Shown here: positions 1 through 6,427 of the stretch, one piece after another | How the letters are laid out: each line of letters opens with the position of its first letter | How positions within the stretch are numbered: position 1 is the stretch's first letter | Position numbers and translations under genes: made by a program | Assembly: GCA_018903055.1 (NCBI GenBank) | Contig: JAHIPW010000100.1 | Span: 1-7,583, forward strand | Length of the DNA stretch: 7,583 bases | Direction: 5' to 3' | From: DRGV01 sp018903055 [NCBI: bacterium] | Lineage (GTDB): Bacteria > UBP18 > UBA7526 | Notes under the pieces: model-generated | The model's input: only the letters and a program-made list of their open reading frames with translations | Told to the model about the DNA's origin: nothing | Databases searched by the model: none

Positions 1-1016
1 ATCCCCGGAACATCGATGTGGTTCTTCTCCATAAACCTCACCACTCTCTCGAAGATTTCTTTATTGTCATCGTCCAATCCAAACATAAAGGAACCGATCA
101 TTTTTATTCCATAGGAATGAATCCTTTTTATTGCTTCCTCGTATTCTTTTACTCTATTAATCTTCTTTCCCATCTTATCAATATTCTTCTGGGATAGGGT
201 TTCAAAACCAATCAAGGCTCCAATACAGCCACTCTCTGCACTAATTTTGAGTAGTTCCTCATCCCAGGCCATAGTAATGGGCGCCTGACAGAGCCACTTT
301 ATTTTAAAGGGTGTTATTTCTTTTAGCCACTCTTTGGTATAGGAAGGATTAGAAAAGATATTATCATCTGTGAAGAAAAAGATATCTCCTAAAGGGCTGC
401 GCTGTCTTTTACTCTCTATTAAGGTCTTGATTTCATTCACTACTTCCTCTATCGGCCGCGTTCTATATTTACCGCCAAAGAAGGTGGTTACCGCACAGAA
501 CTCACAATCAAAGGGACAACCTCTGGTTGTCTGGACAATATAAGTAGGAAGATATCGCATCTTCAATAGGTCCCATCTCGGCAGGGGAAGTCCTTTCAAG
601 TCAGGGGGCCTGAGACAGCGATAGATTTTTTGAAGTCGCCCTTTTTTAAAGTCCTCGATTAGCTTTGGCCAGGTCTCCTCTGCCTCTCCTAAGACCAGGG
701 CATCAGCATGGAGAGCCGCTTCTTGAGGACACATAGTGATATGCACCCCGCCCAGGACCACCTTTATTCCCCTCTTTCTAAACCTATCGGCAATCTCATA
801 GGCCCGAGGAGCTAAGGGAGTAAGGACAGATAGGCCGACTAAATCGACATCGGCATCAAAGTCAACCTCATCCACTAACTCATCAATAATCTGGATGTCA
901 ACATCCCCCGGGGTTAGGCCAGCAATATGAGGCAAGGTTAGGGGTGCAAGTTTAAAGTGGGAATGCTTGCCCATCATCCTGCCCTTCCCCATAGGAAAAA
1001 TTAATAGAAGTTTCAT
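1..1016 (-). CDS. B12-binding radical SAM protein C (C-terminus beyond window edge)
   Basis: The frame is open from an ATG at 1016 to the left edge, giving 338 visible residues; the C-terminus is missing. Residues about 1-125 form a cobalamin-binding-type Rossmann domain (LVGLSVLTPLAPRAYE, VVLGGVH, LGEAEETWP). The radical SAM domain follows, with the [4Fe-4S]/SAM motif RGCPFDCEFC, whose cysteines are C167, C171 and C174. FTDDN (215-219) and GFETL (270-274) are further typical core motifs. Family members are cytoplasmic methyltransferases, cyclases or C-C bond-forming enzymes that use SAM and cobalamin; the substrate here cannot be read from sequence. The ATG overlaps the stop of the upstream PH-like gene (ATGA, 1016-1013) and lacks a strong Shine-Dalgarno, so translational coupling is likely. 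It is a clear paralogue of the radical SAM gene at 4880-6145, with the cysteines at identical residue numbers. Family is certain, function is not. Confidence 0.93.
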   Translation of the reverse strand, partial: MKLLLIFPMGKGRMMGKHSHFKLAPLTLPHIAGLTPGDVDIQIIDELVDEVDFDADVDLVGLSVLTPLAPRAYEIADRFRKRGIKVVLGGVHITMCPQEAALHADALVLGEAEETWPKLIEDFKKGRLQKIYRCLRPPDLKGLPLPRWDLLKMRYLPTYIVQTTRGCPFDCEFCAVTTFFGGKYRTRPIEEVVNEIKTLIESKRQRSPLGDIFFFTDDNIFSNPSYTKEWLKEITPFKIKWLCQAPITMAWDEELLKISAESGCIGALIGFETLSQKNIDKMGKKINRVKEYEEAIKRIHSYGIKMIGSFMFGLDDDNKEIFERVVRFMEKNHIDVPG

Positions 1017-1342
1017 TTTTTCTTTATGCGCCTATTTATCTCTTCTATCCATAGGTTGGATCTTTTAAGTACCCAGGGCCAGCCGATGGCCCGGATACGC
1101 ACTTTCAGGGTACGCTGGCCCCCCTTTCCATCGAAATAATCAATGGCCAGAATGACCACAAAGACTACATGGATATATTCCTTGATTACCGAAGCCCCTC
1201 TAATTCTGGAAATGGGAATATGGTAAGAATCTATGTGGGGACCCCTAAAGATCAGTCCCTCTTCATTCAGGAGTAATCTTCCTGATTGCCCCTGAGGAAA
1301 ATAATTCGGTATCCCGCCATAGTAGATGACCCCGGTCTTCAT
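1013..1342 (-). CDS. Small PH-like domain protein
   Basis: This 109-residue protein has no signal peptide and no cysteines. The pattern YYGGIPNYF, then GRLLLNEEGLIFRG, then YHIPISRIRGASV, resembles bacterial PH-like/GRAM-type beta-sandwich domains, where successive beta strands are followed by a C-terminal helix (residues about 95-109, rich in Arg and Lys). The hydrophobic run VVFVVILAI (about 59-67) fits a buried strand better than a membrane helix, though weak membrane association cannot be excluded. The gene is sandwiched between two radical SAM genes with 4-nt ATGA overlaps at both ends (1342-1339 and 1016-1013), so it is co-translated with them. An AGGATAGG stretch just before the ATG can serve as ribosome binding site. 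A role as a lipid- or membrane-docking partner for the neighbouring enzymes is inference only. The gene is real; the fold assignment is tentative. Confidence 0.8.
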   Translation of the reverse strand: MKTGVIYYGGIPNYFPQGQSGRLLLNEEGLIFRGPHIDSYHIPISRIRGASVIKEYIHVVFVVILAIDYFDGKGGQRTLKVRIRAIGWPWVLKRSNLWIEEINRRIKKK

Positions 1343-2802
1343 TTCCTATCCTGCCTATAATCCTCGAAGGTAATATACCCTGGTTGCACCCAACCCTTAG
1401 CGCCAAAGACCTCCTGCTTGAAGACATCCCAGGCATATCTTAGGATGTGCTTATGGACCTTCCTCACCACGGGAAGGAAATGGAAGAAGGTCTGCCAGAG
1501 AAACCAGGGAATGAAGTAGTAATGCCTATGCATGTTCAACTGTAAGTTAGCCAGTTCCTCCCGGGTCATATACTTAGTAGGCATAATGGGATGGAGAAGA
1601 TCGTACTTAGAGTAATCCTTCTCCTCAATCCTTCCTAACCGCTTCGCCTCATTGTAGAATGGGGTACCTGGTATGGGAGTAAGCATCCCCAGGCCAAAGT
1701 GGCTTACATAGGGACGGCAGAAGCGGTCGAGACTCCTTATTCCTTCCTCGCCATCCTCCCACCAACCCATCATCATGGCTCCCACAATGAAGAGACCCTC
1801 CTTCCGGGCGGCCTTCAGGGCCTCTAGGTTCTGCTCAATAGTGGTTCCTTTATGGTAGCTATCCAATGCTTTCTGGCTATAATGTTCTATTCCGATCAGA
1901 ATCTGGAAGCATCCCGCCTTCTTTAAAAGAGGGAGGAGATCCTTATCCCTTAAGATATAATCCGCCCGGCTCTGAAACCAATAGTTCACCTTTATCTTTC
2001 TTCTTATCATCTCCTCACAAAATTCCTTGGTGACCTGGCGGTCATAATTGAAGATGTCATCTCCTATTAAGAAGGTCTTCCGGCCATATTTCTCATTGAG
2101 ATGCTGGAAGATATCCACCATCTTTTTAGGGCTCATCCCTCTCCTTCTGTGCTTCCAGAGGGCGGTCTCGGAACAGAAGGTGCATCTATGGGAACAACCC
2201 CGGCTAAAGGTAGCATGCAAGGTATCTTTCCCTTCCGAAGCCATATGATATAAGGGATGGTACATATCGAAGAGATGATAGGCAGGCAGGGGCAGGCTAT
2301 CCAAGTCCTCAATCAACGCTCTATCCCCGTTATAGACAAACTTATCCCCATCCAGATAGGCCAATCCCTTTATTCCGGAAAAATCCCTCTCTCCCCTCTC
2401 AAAAGTCTTCAAGAACTCGTGGAAGGTAATCTCTCCCTCACTTACCACAATATAGTCTATCTCGGGACAGAGCCTCAGGGTCTCCTCGGGAACCAAAGAA
2501 GGATGAGTTCCTCCGGCAACAATGGTCGTCTTGGGACTGACCTCCTTTATCAGGCGACAGGCATTGAAGGTATCGATGATAAAGCAGGTGCTGATGGTAG
2601 TGATCCCCACTACCTCTGGTTTAGCTCTTTTTATGATCTCCTCCAGGCCAAACCAGGTTCTCTCCAGGACTGTGCCATCTAAGACTTTAACCTCAAAATC
2701 GTTCTCAATATAGGCGCCGATAGCAAGAAGTCCGGGATTGGGCACCCAGCCCCTCAGGGCCGGCCATATTTTATGGGGAGCATCTACTAAGAATACGCGC
2801 AT
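1339..2802 (-). CDS. B12-binding radical SAM protein B (BchE-like architecture)
   Basis: This 487-residue protein is complete. Residues about 1-135 are a cobalamin-binding Rossmann domain (VVGITTISTCFIID, IVAGGTHPSLVPEE, VVSEGE). A linker with LDSLPLPAYHLFD (about 167-179) is typical of this superfamily. The radical SAM core carries SRGCSHRCTFC with C203, C207 and C210, then LIGDDIF (245-251), ILIGIEHYS (301-309) and TPIPGTPFY (375-383). The C-terminal 75 residues are basic and aromatic with probable amphipathic helices, as in BchE/HpnJ-like proteins that act on hydrophobic substrates. These enzymes use SAM and cobalamin for radical methylation or cyclisation in the cytoplasm; substrate unknown. 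It is more distant from the other two radical SAM proteins here than they are from each other. The ATG start is supported by AGAGG at 2808-2812. The stop overlaps the downstream PH-like gene (ATGA). Confidence 0.94.
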   Translation of the reverse strand: MRVFLVDAPHKIWPALRGWVPNPGLLAIGAYIENDFEVKVLDGTVLERTWFGLEEIIKRAKPEVVGITTISTCFIIDTFNACRLIKEVSPKTTIVAGGTHPSLVPEETLRLCPEIDYIVVSEGEITFHEFLKTFERGERDFSGIKGLAYLDGDKFVYNGDRALIEDLDSLPLPAYHLFDMYHPLYHMASEGKDTLHATFSRGCSHRCTFCSETALWKHRRRGMSPKKMVDIFQHLNEKYGRKTFLIGDDIFNYDRQVTKEFCEEMIRRKIKVNYWFQSRADYILRDKDLLPLLKKAGCFQILIGIEHYSQKALDSYHKGTTIEQNLEALKAARKEGLFIVGAMMMGWWEDGEEGIRSLDRFCRPYVSHFGLGMLTPIPGTPFYNEAKRLGRIEEKDYSKYDLLHPIMPTKYMTREELANLQLNMHRHYYFIPWFLWQTFFHFLPVVRKVHKHILRYAWDVFKQEVFGAKGWVQPGYITFEDYRQDRK

Positions 2803-2807
2803 CCATT

Positions 2808-2812
2808 CCTCT
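2808..2812 (-). promoter_or_regulatory. Ribosome binding site of radical SAM gene B
   Basis: On the minus strand AGAGG lies 5 nt before the ATG at 2802. It supports this start and shows that the gene can be initiated independently, although the preceding gene ends only 50 bp upstream. The site lies just outside the octamer repeat array. Confidence 0.6.
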
Positions 2813-2827
2813 TTTCAGGTGGAATTA

Positions 2828-2930
2828 GTTGATGCGTTGATGCGTTGGACCGTTAAACCCGTTGACCCGTTAAACCCGTTTTTATTCTTTCCGGGCTAAC
2901 CGACGTAACGGGCAAAACGGGCTTAACGTC
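2828..2930. repeat. Octamer-type tandem array with inverted half, over a stop codon
   Basis: Plus-strand units from 2828 to 2880 are GTTGATGC, GTTGATGC, GTTGGACC, GTTAAACCC, GTTGACCC, GTTAAACCC, then GTT, so the period is 8 with occasional 9. After a short T-rich break, the same core appears inverted (AACGGGC at 2907-2913, AAAACGGGC at 2914-2922, TTAACG to 2928), so the two halves could pair. The stop codon of the FAD oxidoreductase gene (2853-2855) lies inside the array, and the last roughly 29 residues of that protein are encoded by the repeat-rich sequence. Confidence 0.85.
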
Positions 2931-4457
2931 TTTCGCATTTCGCTTTTTTAAGATGGCTTGAGCGGCAAACTGGCCAGACATAGCCACTCCCACTATTCCA
3001 TGCGCTGGTCGGGTATAGTGGCCCGCTAAATAGAGACCTTTTATTGGTGTCCTTTGACTTACCCTATTGATTCCAAACTGCTCTGGGGTCACCTGTAATC
3101 CATACATCGCCCCTTCGGTATTTAGGGTATACTTTTCTAAGGTCCGGGGGGTAGAAATATCCTGATAGATAATGTGTGAGGAAAGATTGGGGATTGCTTT
3201 CTCCACCTGTTTAATAATTTCCTTGGCCACTTCTTCTTTCTTATTCTCCCAGTCATAATGATAGGGAGCAGGAACGACGATGCTTAAGATATGTTTCCCC
3301 TCTGGAGCCAGGGTGGAATCTACCAGAGATGGAACGGTAATGATGAGGCTCGATTCATCTGGCATCTGGTCATTATTTAATGCTTCAAACTCCTTCTCTA
3401 AATCGGGAGGAAGAATAGCATTAGTAAAACCTAACCCCAAAGACTTCAGGTCTAAGTCCGTTGCTATATGAAGAATAAGACCGGATAAAGAAACCTTTTG
3501 GGTTTCTATTTTTTTAATATACTTCTGAGATAGATATTCTTTCCCCACTAATTTATTAAAGGTCTGCTCTAAATTAGTGTTGGAAACAACGTATCTCGCT
3601 CTTATTCTCTTACCACTGGCTAACTCAACCCCAAAGACCTTTCTTTTTTCCACTAAGATTTTAGTCACTGACGTTTCGAGTAATAGTTCTCCTTTATGTT
3701 TCTTTAATCCTTTTACTAAAGTATCGCTGAAAGTCTGAATTCCTCCTTTAGGATAGTAGAAGCCTTCCTGGCCCTGGATGGTCACTATAGCCATGAAGAA
3801 TAAGGAGATTCGGGAAGGGGGTAGAGTGGTGGGGGCAATGGAAAGGATATTCTTTAGTTTGGAATTAGTAAAGTATCTATCGAGTAAATCCTTCAGAGTG
3901 CTCTTCTGATATCTTATGAGATGGGGATATCTTATGGGAAAGAGAAGGAACTTAAAGAACGACGGAGAGACAAGGTCTAAAATCTCTTGAGTAATCTTTC
4001 TTAAAGTCTGAAAATACTTTGGTATCTGAGAAGTTTCTTGGGGAAAGATTCTTTGAAGCGTCTTTTCTAACTCAGGAGGCTTTTTAACCGGAAGGGATAT
4101 TTTTTCGTCATTCAGGATTACTCCCATAGGAGCTTGGACTTCAATGAATTTTATCTCTTCTTCCACCTCTAACTTTTGAAGAAGTTTTCTAATTATTCCT
4201 TCTTTACCACAGCCACCTAAAAAGTGAACGCAGGAATCAAAAGTAAAACCATCCTTTCGGTAAGAAGTAGCATACCCTCCCGGCTTTGAAGCCTGTTCCA
4301 CAACTAGAACTTTCAAGTCTTCTTTGGCTAACAAAGAAGCGCAGGTCAGTCCCCCGATTCCTGCGCCGATTACAATGACATCATAACTGGATTCTGGATC
4401 CTGGATCCTGGATCCTGGATACTGGATATCTCGATATCTATTCTCTCTTTTCTGCAT
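2853..4457 (-). CDS. CrtI/CrtISO-like FAD-dependent oxidoreductase
   Basis: This 534-residue protein belongs to the phytoene desaturase / carotenoid isomerase / retinol saturase superfamily. The FAD-binding Rossmann motif YDVIVIGAGIGGLTCASLL has GAGIGG at 31-36, with the ribose-binding acidic E54 and KPGGYATSYRKDGFTFD at about 58-74. The C-terminal FAD motif GLYLAGHYTRPAHGIVGVAM starts at 474. Members desaturate, isomerise or saturate long conjugated or isoprenoid chains; the exact substrate is unknown. Two oddities: residues about 11-24 (IQYPGSR then IQDPESS) are encoded by six tandem heptamers inserted between the start codon and the first beta strand, and residues about 506-534 are a basic tail made from another repeat array. 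Family proteins normally begin only a few residues before the DVIVIGAG strand. The ATG lies 3 nt after the thioesterase stop (TGA CCA ATG), so coupling is likely; no other in-frame start precedes the Rossmann motif. Confidence 0.93.
   Translation of the reverse strand: MQKRENRYRDIQYPGSRIQDPESSYDVIVIGAGIGGLTCASLLAKEDLKVLVVEQASKPGGYATSYRKDGFTFDSCVHFLGGCGKEGIIRKLLQKLEVEEEIKFIEVQAPMGVILNDEKISLPVKKPPELEKTLQRIFPQETSQIPKYFQTLRKITQEILDLVSPSFFKFLLFPIRYPHLIRYQKSTLKDLLDRYFTNSKLKNILSIAPTTLPPSRISLFFMAIVTIQGQEGFYYPKGGIQTFSDTLVKGLKKHKGELLLETSVTKILVEKRKVFGVELASGKRIRARYVVSNTNLEQTFNKLVGKEYLSQKYIKKIETQKVSLSGLILHIATDLDLKSLGLGFTNAILPPDLEKEFEALNNDQMPDESSLIITVPSLVDSTLAPEGKHILSIVVPAPYHYDWENKKEEVAKEIIKQVEKAIPNLSSHIIYQDISTPRTLEKYTLNTEGAMYGLQVTPEQFGINRVSQRTPIKGLYLAGHYTRPAHGIVGVAMSGQFAAQAILKKRNAKDVKPVLPVTSVSPERIKTGLTGQRV
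4387..4428. repeat. Perfect heptamer array inside the FAD oxidoreductase gene
   Basis: Six contiguous 7-bp units CTGGATN (plus strand) start at 4387, 4394, 4401, 4408, 4415 and 4422. Their 42 bp equal 14 codons, and because 3 units make 21 bp they encode two cycles of a heptapeptide, IQYPGSR and IQDPESS. The array preserves the frame and sits between the start codon and the first beta strand of the FAD domain. Confidence 0.93.
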
Positions 4458-4460
4458 TGG

Positions 4461-4883
4461 TCATTTTTCTAAATAGATAAGTAGTCTATCAATCCTCTTC
4501 TTTATCTCTTCAGGAATAACGAAGATCAATTCTCCCTTTTTATCAAGAAGGACCTGGGTGGTTTCACCTTCGACCAACAGTTTTTTATCTCTTTTTCTTA
4601 GAATCTGATACTTAAAGGTTAGGGCAGCCTTGCTTGGTCTCTCCAGGGTAGTGTGAATAATGAGTTCTTCGTCATTCCTGGCGGGCTCTTTGTACTGGCA
4701 TTTTAATTCAATTACCGGTGCAGTGTAACCCACCTGGGCAAAATCAGCAGGAGTTAAAGCAAACTTTCGGGCGAGATTAATCCTTCCCATCTCAAAGTAG
4801 CTGATATAGTGTCCATGCCAGACTATTCCCCAGTGGTCCACCTCATTAAACCTGACTCTTATTTCAGTCTCATGATACTTCAT
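4461..4883 (-). CDS. Hotdog-fold acyl-CoA thioesterase (4HBT/YbgC-like)
   Basis: This 140-residue protein has the usual length of single-domain hotdog thioesterases. The N-terminal motif IRVRFNEVDHWGIVWHGHYISYFEMGR matches the 4HBT/YbgC pattern: D16 is the expected catalytic acid, GIVWHGHY (19-26) forms the active-site turn, and the following helix (about 27-40) is the hot-dog sausage helix. Residues 55-125 give the alternating strands of the sheet. It should hydrolyse an acyl-CoA or acyl-ACP thioester in the cytoplasm; chain specificity cannot be read. The ATG overlaps the stop of the upstream radical SAM gene (ATGA, 4883-4880) with no good Shine-Dalgarno, implying translational coupling, and the FAD oxidoreductase follows after 3 nt. 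Placement between a radical SAM enzyme and a desaturase-like enzyme suggests it releases or edits an acyl intermediate of the same pathway (inference). Confidence 0.92.
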   Translation of the reverse strand: MKYHETEIRVRFNEVDHWGIVWHGHYISYFEMGRINLARKFALTPADFAQVGYTAPVIELKCQYKEPARNDEELIIHTTLERPSKAALTFKYQILRKRDKKLLVEGETTQVLLDKKGELIFVIPEEIKKRIDRLLIYLEK

Positions 4884-6145
4884 TTTTTAAGCGACTTTAA
4901 AAAATGGGCTTTGCGGCTCAGATTATAGGCAATAATATGGGGCAAAGTCTTGAAGGGGGGAGGAAATAACCTTTTAGTCATAGAGAAGAGGGAGTAAAAC
5001 TTCTTCATCGTCCAACGAACCCCCTCTTGTAACTCTTCCCTGGTCATCTGCTTGGGTTGAAAGACCACTGTTGATAAGTTATACTTTGACCAATCCCGCA
5101 CCACTATCCTATTCTCTCTCTCTAACTTTTCATAGAGTTGGGTTCCGGGTAACGGGGTTAGAAGATGGAAAGTGGCTACATCGAGCCTTAATTCCTGGGC
5201 AAATCTAAGAGTCTTTTCAAATACTCTCTTATCATCAGAATCAAAACCAAAGATAAAGGAGCCTTCTACCCGGATGCCATGCTTTTTTAGTCTATTAATG
5301 GCATCCTTAAAATCGATGTATTTTTTGAACTTCTTTAAACCAATGTCCGATAAGGACTCAAACCCAATATAGACCCCCTCGCAACCGCTCTGAGCAGCCA
5401 ACTTGAGAAGTTCCTCATCCTGAGCCATACTTAAATCCGCCTGGCTGAACCATCTTTTCTTACAGGGAATTAAAGCCTTAAAGAGTTCTTTAGCATACTT
5501 CTTATGAGCAACCACATTATCGTCAGCAAAAATAGTAAAATTCCCTTCTAAGCTTTCGATCTCTTTTACAACATCTTCTACTGGTCGAAAACGATGTCTT
5601 CTGCCAAAGAATTTGGTCACGGAACAGAAATCGCAGTCAAAGGGGCAGCCTCTGGTTGTCTGGATGAAGTTCTTGGTCAGGTATCTCTTCCCCTGGAGTA
5701 AGTCCCTTCTGGGAAGGAGTAGGTTTTCTAAACTTGGTTTCTGTGAGGACTGATAGAATTTTTTTAATCTTTTCTTTTTAAAATCCTCGATTACCTCTGG
5801 CCAGAGATTCTCTGCCTCCCCAATGACTATGCTATCCGCATGCTGGATGGCCTCTTCGGGAAGCGTTGAAGGATGAATCCCACCCAGGACTACTTTTACC
5901 CCACGCTTTTTGAATTCATCGCCAATTTCATAGGCCCGGGGGGCGGTGGCGGTAAGGGAGGTAATCCCCACCAGGTCAACCGCTTCTTCAAAATCGATTC
6001 TATCTATATGCTCATCGATAAGGGTTATCTCCACATCTTTCGGGGTCAATGCTGCTACATAGAGAAGGTTCAAGGGTGGAATGGCAAAATACTTTGTCCA
6101 TCTTTTCTGTTTTACAGCTACCGGAACAATTAGTTTTAACTTCAT
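4880..6145 (-). CDS. B12-binding radical SAM protein A
   Basis: This 421-residue protein is complete. Residues about 1-125 form the cobalamin-binding-type domain (LVGITSLTATAPRAYE, VVLGGIHPSTLPEE, VIGEAENLWP). The radical SAM core has TTRGCPFDCDFC with C167, C171 and C174, then FADDN (206-210), GFESL (261-265) and TPLPGTQLYE (330-339). The C-terminal segment DWSKYNLSTVVFQPKQMTREELQEG, followed by a basic aromatic tail, resembles the DUF4070-type ending of HpnP-like proteins (recalled family feature, not searched). A SAM- and cobalamin-dependent radical methylation or C-C bond chemistry is expected; substrate unknown. It is a close paralogue of the gene at 1-1016, roughly half identical by eye over the first 200 residues. 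The ATG has a strong AAAGGAG 5 nt upstream, in contrast to the coupled genes downstream, so this is likely the first gene of the packed block e-g. Confidence 0.95.
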   Translation of the reverse strand: MKLKLIVPVAVKQKRWTKYFAIPPLNLLYVAALTPKDVEITLIDEHIDRIDFEEAVDLVGITSLTATAPRAYEIGDEFKKRGVKVVLGGIHPSTLPEEAIQHADSIVIGEAENLWPEVIEDFKKKRLKKFYQSSQKPSLENLLLPRRDLLQGKRYLTKNFIQTTRGCPFDCDFCSVTKFFGRRHRFRPVEDVVKEIESLEGNFTIFADDNVVAHKKYAKELFKALIPCKKRWFSQADLSMAQDEELLKLAAQSGCEGVYIGFESLSDIGLKKFKKYIDFKDAINRLKKHGIRVEGSFIFGFDSDDKRVFEKTLRFAQELRLDVATFHLLTPLPGTQLYEKLERENRIVVRDWSKYNLSTVVFQPKQMTREELQEGVRWTMKKFYSLFSMTKRLFPPPFKTLPHIIAYNLSRKAHFLKSLKK

Positions 6146-6150
6146 TTAAT

Positions 6151-6157
6151 CTCCTTT
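6151..6157 (-). promoter_or_regulatory. Strong ribosome binding site of radical SAM gene A
   Basis: On the minus strand AAAGGAG lies 5 nt before the ATG at 6145. It is the best Shine-Dalgarno in the window and fixes the start. It also makes an alternative minus-strand frame reading through this point from the repeat region unlikely to be a gene. Confidence 0.85.
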
Positions 6158-6169
6158 TTCTAATAAAAT

Positions 6170-6204
6170 GTCCAAAGTCCAAAGTCCAATGTCCAAAGTC
6201 CAAA
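6170..6204. repeat. Heptamer array GTCCAAW x5
   Basis: Five plus-strand units of GTCCAA plus A or T begin at 6170, 6177, 6184, 6191 and 6198, exactly 7 bp apart. The array sits 25 bp upstream of the radical SAM gene A start, adjacent to its ribosome binding site. Confidence 0.93.
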
Positions 6205-6258
6205 TGGTGTAAGTAAGGGAAAAGGGGGAAATCACAAATCCCAAGCAACATACTTAAA

Positions 6259-6279
6259 ACCCGAAATCCGAAATCCGAA
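6259..6279. repeat. Heptamer array AYCCGAA x3
   Basis: Units ACCCGAA (6259-6265), ATCCGAA (6266-6272) and ATCCGAA (6273-6279) are contiguous and exactly 7 bp long. An A run follows at 6278-6283, which reads as T6 on the transcribed minus strand. Confidence 0.85.
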
Positions 6280-6336
6280 AAAATGTCTCAATGACTCAAT
6301 GCCTAAAAATTCTTTTGTTTGGGCATTTGGACATTT
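6278..6336 (-). terminator. Possible intrinsic terminator of the flavodoxin/ferredoxin gene
   Basis: On the minus strand AAATGTC (6336-6330) and AATGCC (6327-6322) can pair with GGCATT (6303-6298) and GACATTT (6287-6281), and six T residues end the structure at 6283-6278. The stem is broken by an asymmetric internal loop and is AT-rich, so it is weak. It lies about 80 nt after the stop at 6418. The pairing may simply be a by-product of the two octamer arrays it is built from. Confidence 0.3.
6284..6307. repeat. Octamer array TGNCTMAA x3
   Basis: Units TGTCTCAA (6284-6291), TGACTCAA (6292-6299) and TGCCTAAA (6300-6307) follow each other without gaps. The sequence is unrelated to the neighbouring heptamer arrays. 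Confidence 0.75.
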
Positions 6337-6349
6337 GATCATTGGGCAT
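6319..6349. repeat. Octamer array TTGGRCAT-like x3 plus a heptamer
   Basis: Units TTGGGCAT (6319-6326), TTGGACAT (6327-6334), TTGATCAT (6335-6342) and the shortened TGGGCAT (6343-6349) are contiguous. They can pair partly with the TGNCTMAA array to form the weak hairpin listed separately. Confidence 0.75.
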
Positions 6350-6403
6350 TGATTCGTCATTCTGGTTTCGGGCTTCGTCATTTGCTTGCTTTCCCACCTG
6401 CAC

Positions 6404-6427
6404 ACTTTCCCACTTTCTCACTTTCCC
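6404..6427. repeat. Octamer array ACTTTCYC x3 over a stop codon
   Basis: Units ACTTTCCC (6404-6411), ACTTTCTC (6412-6419) and ACTTTCCC (6420-6427) are exact octamers. The stop codon of the flavodoxin/ferredoxin gene (6418-6420) lies at the junction of the second and third units, so the last two codons and the stop are repeat sequence. Confidence 0.85.

Larger units (their letters stand above)
6146..6417. other. 272-bp spacer made of mixed 7-8 bp tandem arrays
   Basis: No gene is seen here. From right to left the spacer holds an ACTTTCCC octamer array, a TTGGACAT-like octamer array, a TGACTCAA-like octamer array, an ATCCGAA heptamer array and a GTCCAAA heptamer array, each listed separately, and then the ribosome binding site of the radical SAM gene. 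A promoter for the downstream genes would be expected here, but no convincing -35/-10 pair was found. Confidence 0.75.

Noticed and set aside
2257-2682. Plus-strand open frame of 141 codons
   Set aside because: It lies opposite the conserved coding sequence of radical SAM gene B, so it is a shadow frame; the residues match no family.
2856-2930. Intrinsic terminator of the FAD oxidoreductase gene
   Set aside because: The inverted CCCGTT/AACGGG repeats could pair, but on the transcribed strand the loop is A-rich and no T run follows; much of the structure lies inside the coding sequence.
5873-6133. Plus-strand open frame with a Gly-rich run
   Set aside because: It lies entirely opposite the B12-binding domain of radical SAM gene A and has no recognisable domain.
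6160-6189. Promoter built from TTGGAC (in the GTCCAAW array) and TATTAG
   Set aside because: Spacing is acceptable at 18 bp, but the -10 match is poor and transcription would start inside the ribosome binding site at 6151-6157, leaving no usable leader.
6012-6251. Minus-strand open frame with LDFGHWTLDFGH-like repeats
   Set aside because: The peptide is a read-through of the GTCCAAW array, and the frame overlaps the well-supported radical SAM gene A in another frame. The strong ribosome binding site serves the ATG at 6145 instead.
6170-6427. CRISPR array
   Set aside because: The repeats are 7-8 bp, contiguous and of several unrelated sequences; there are no unique spacers and no cas genes.
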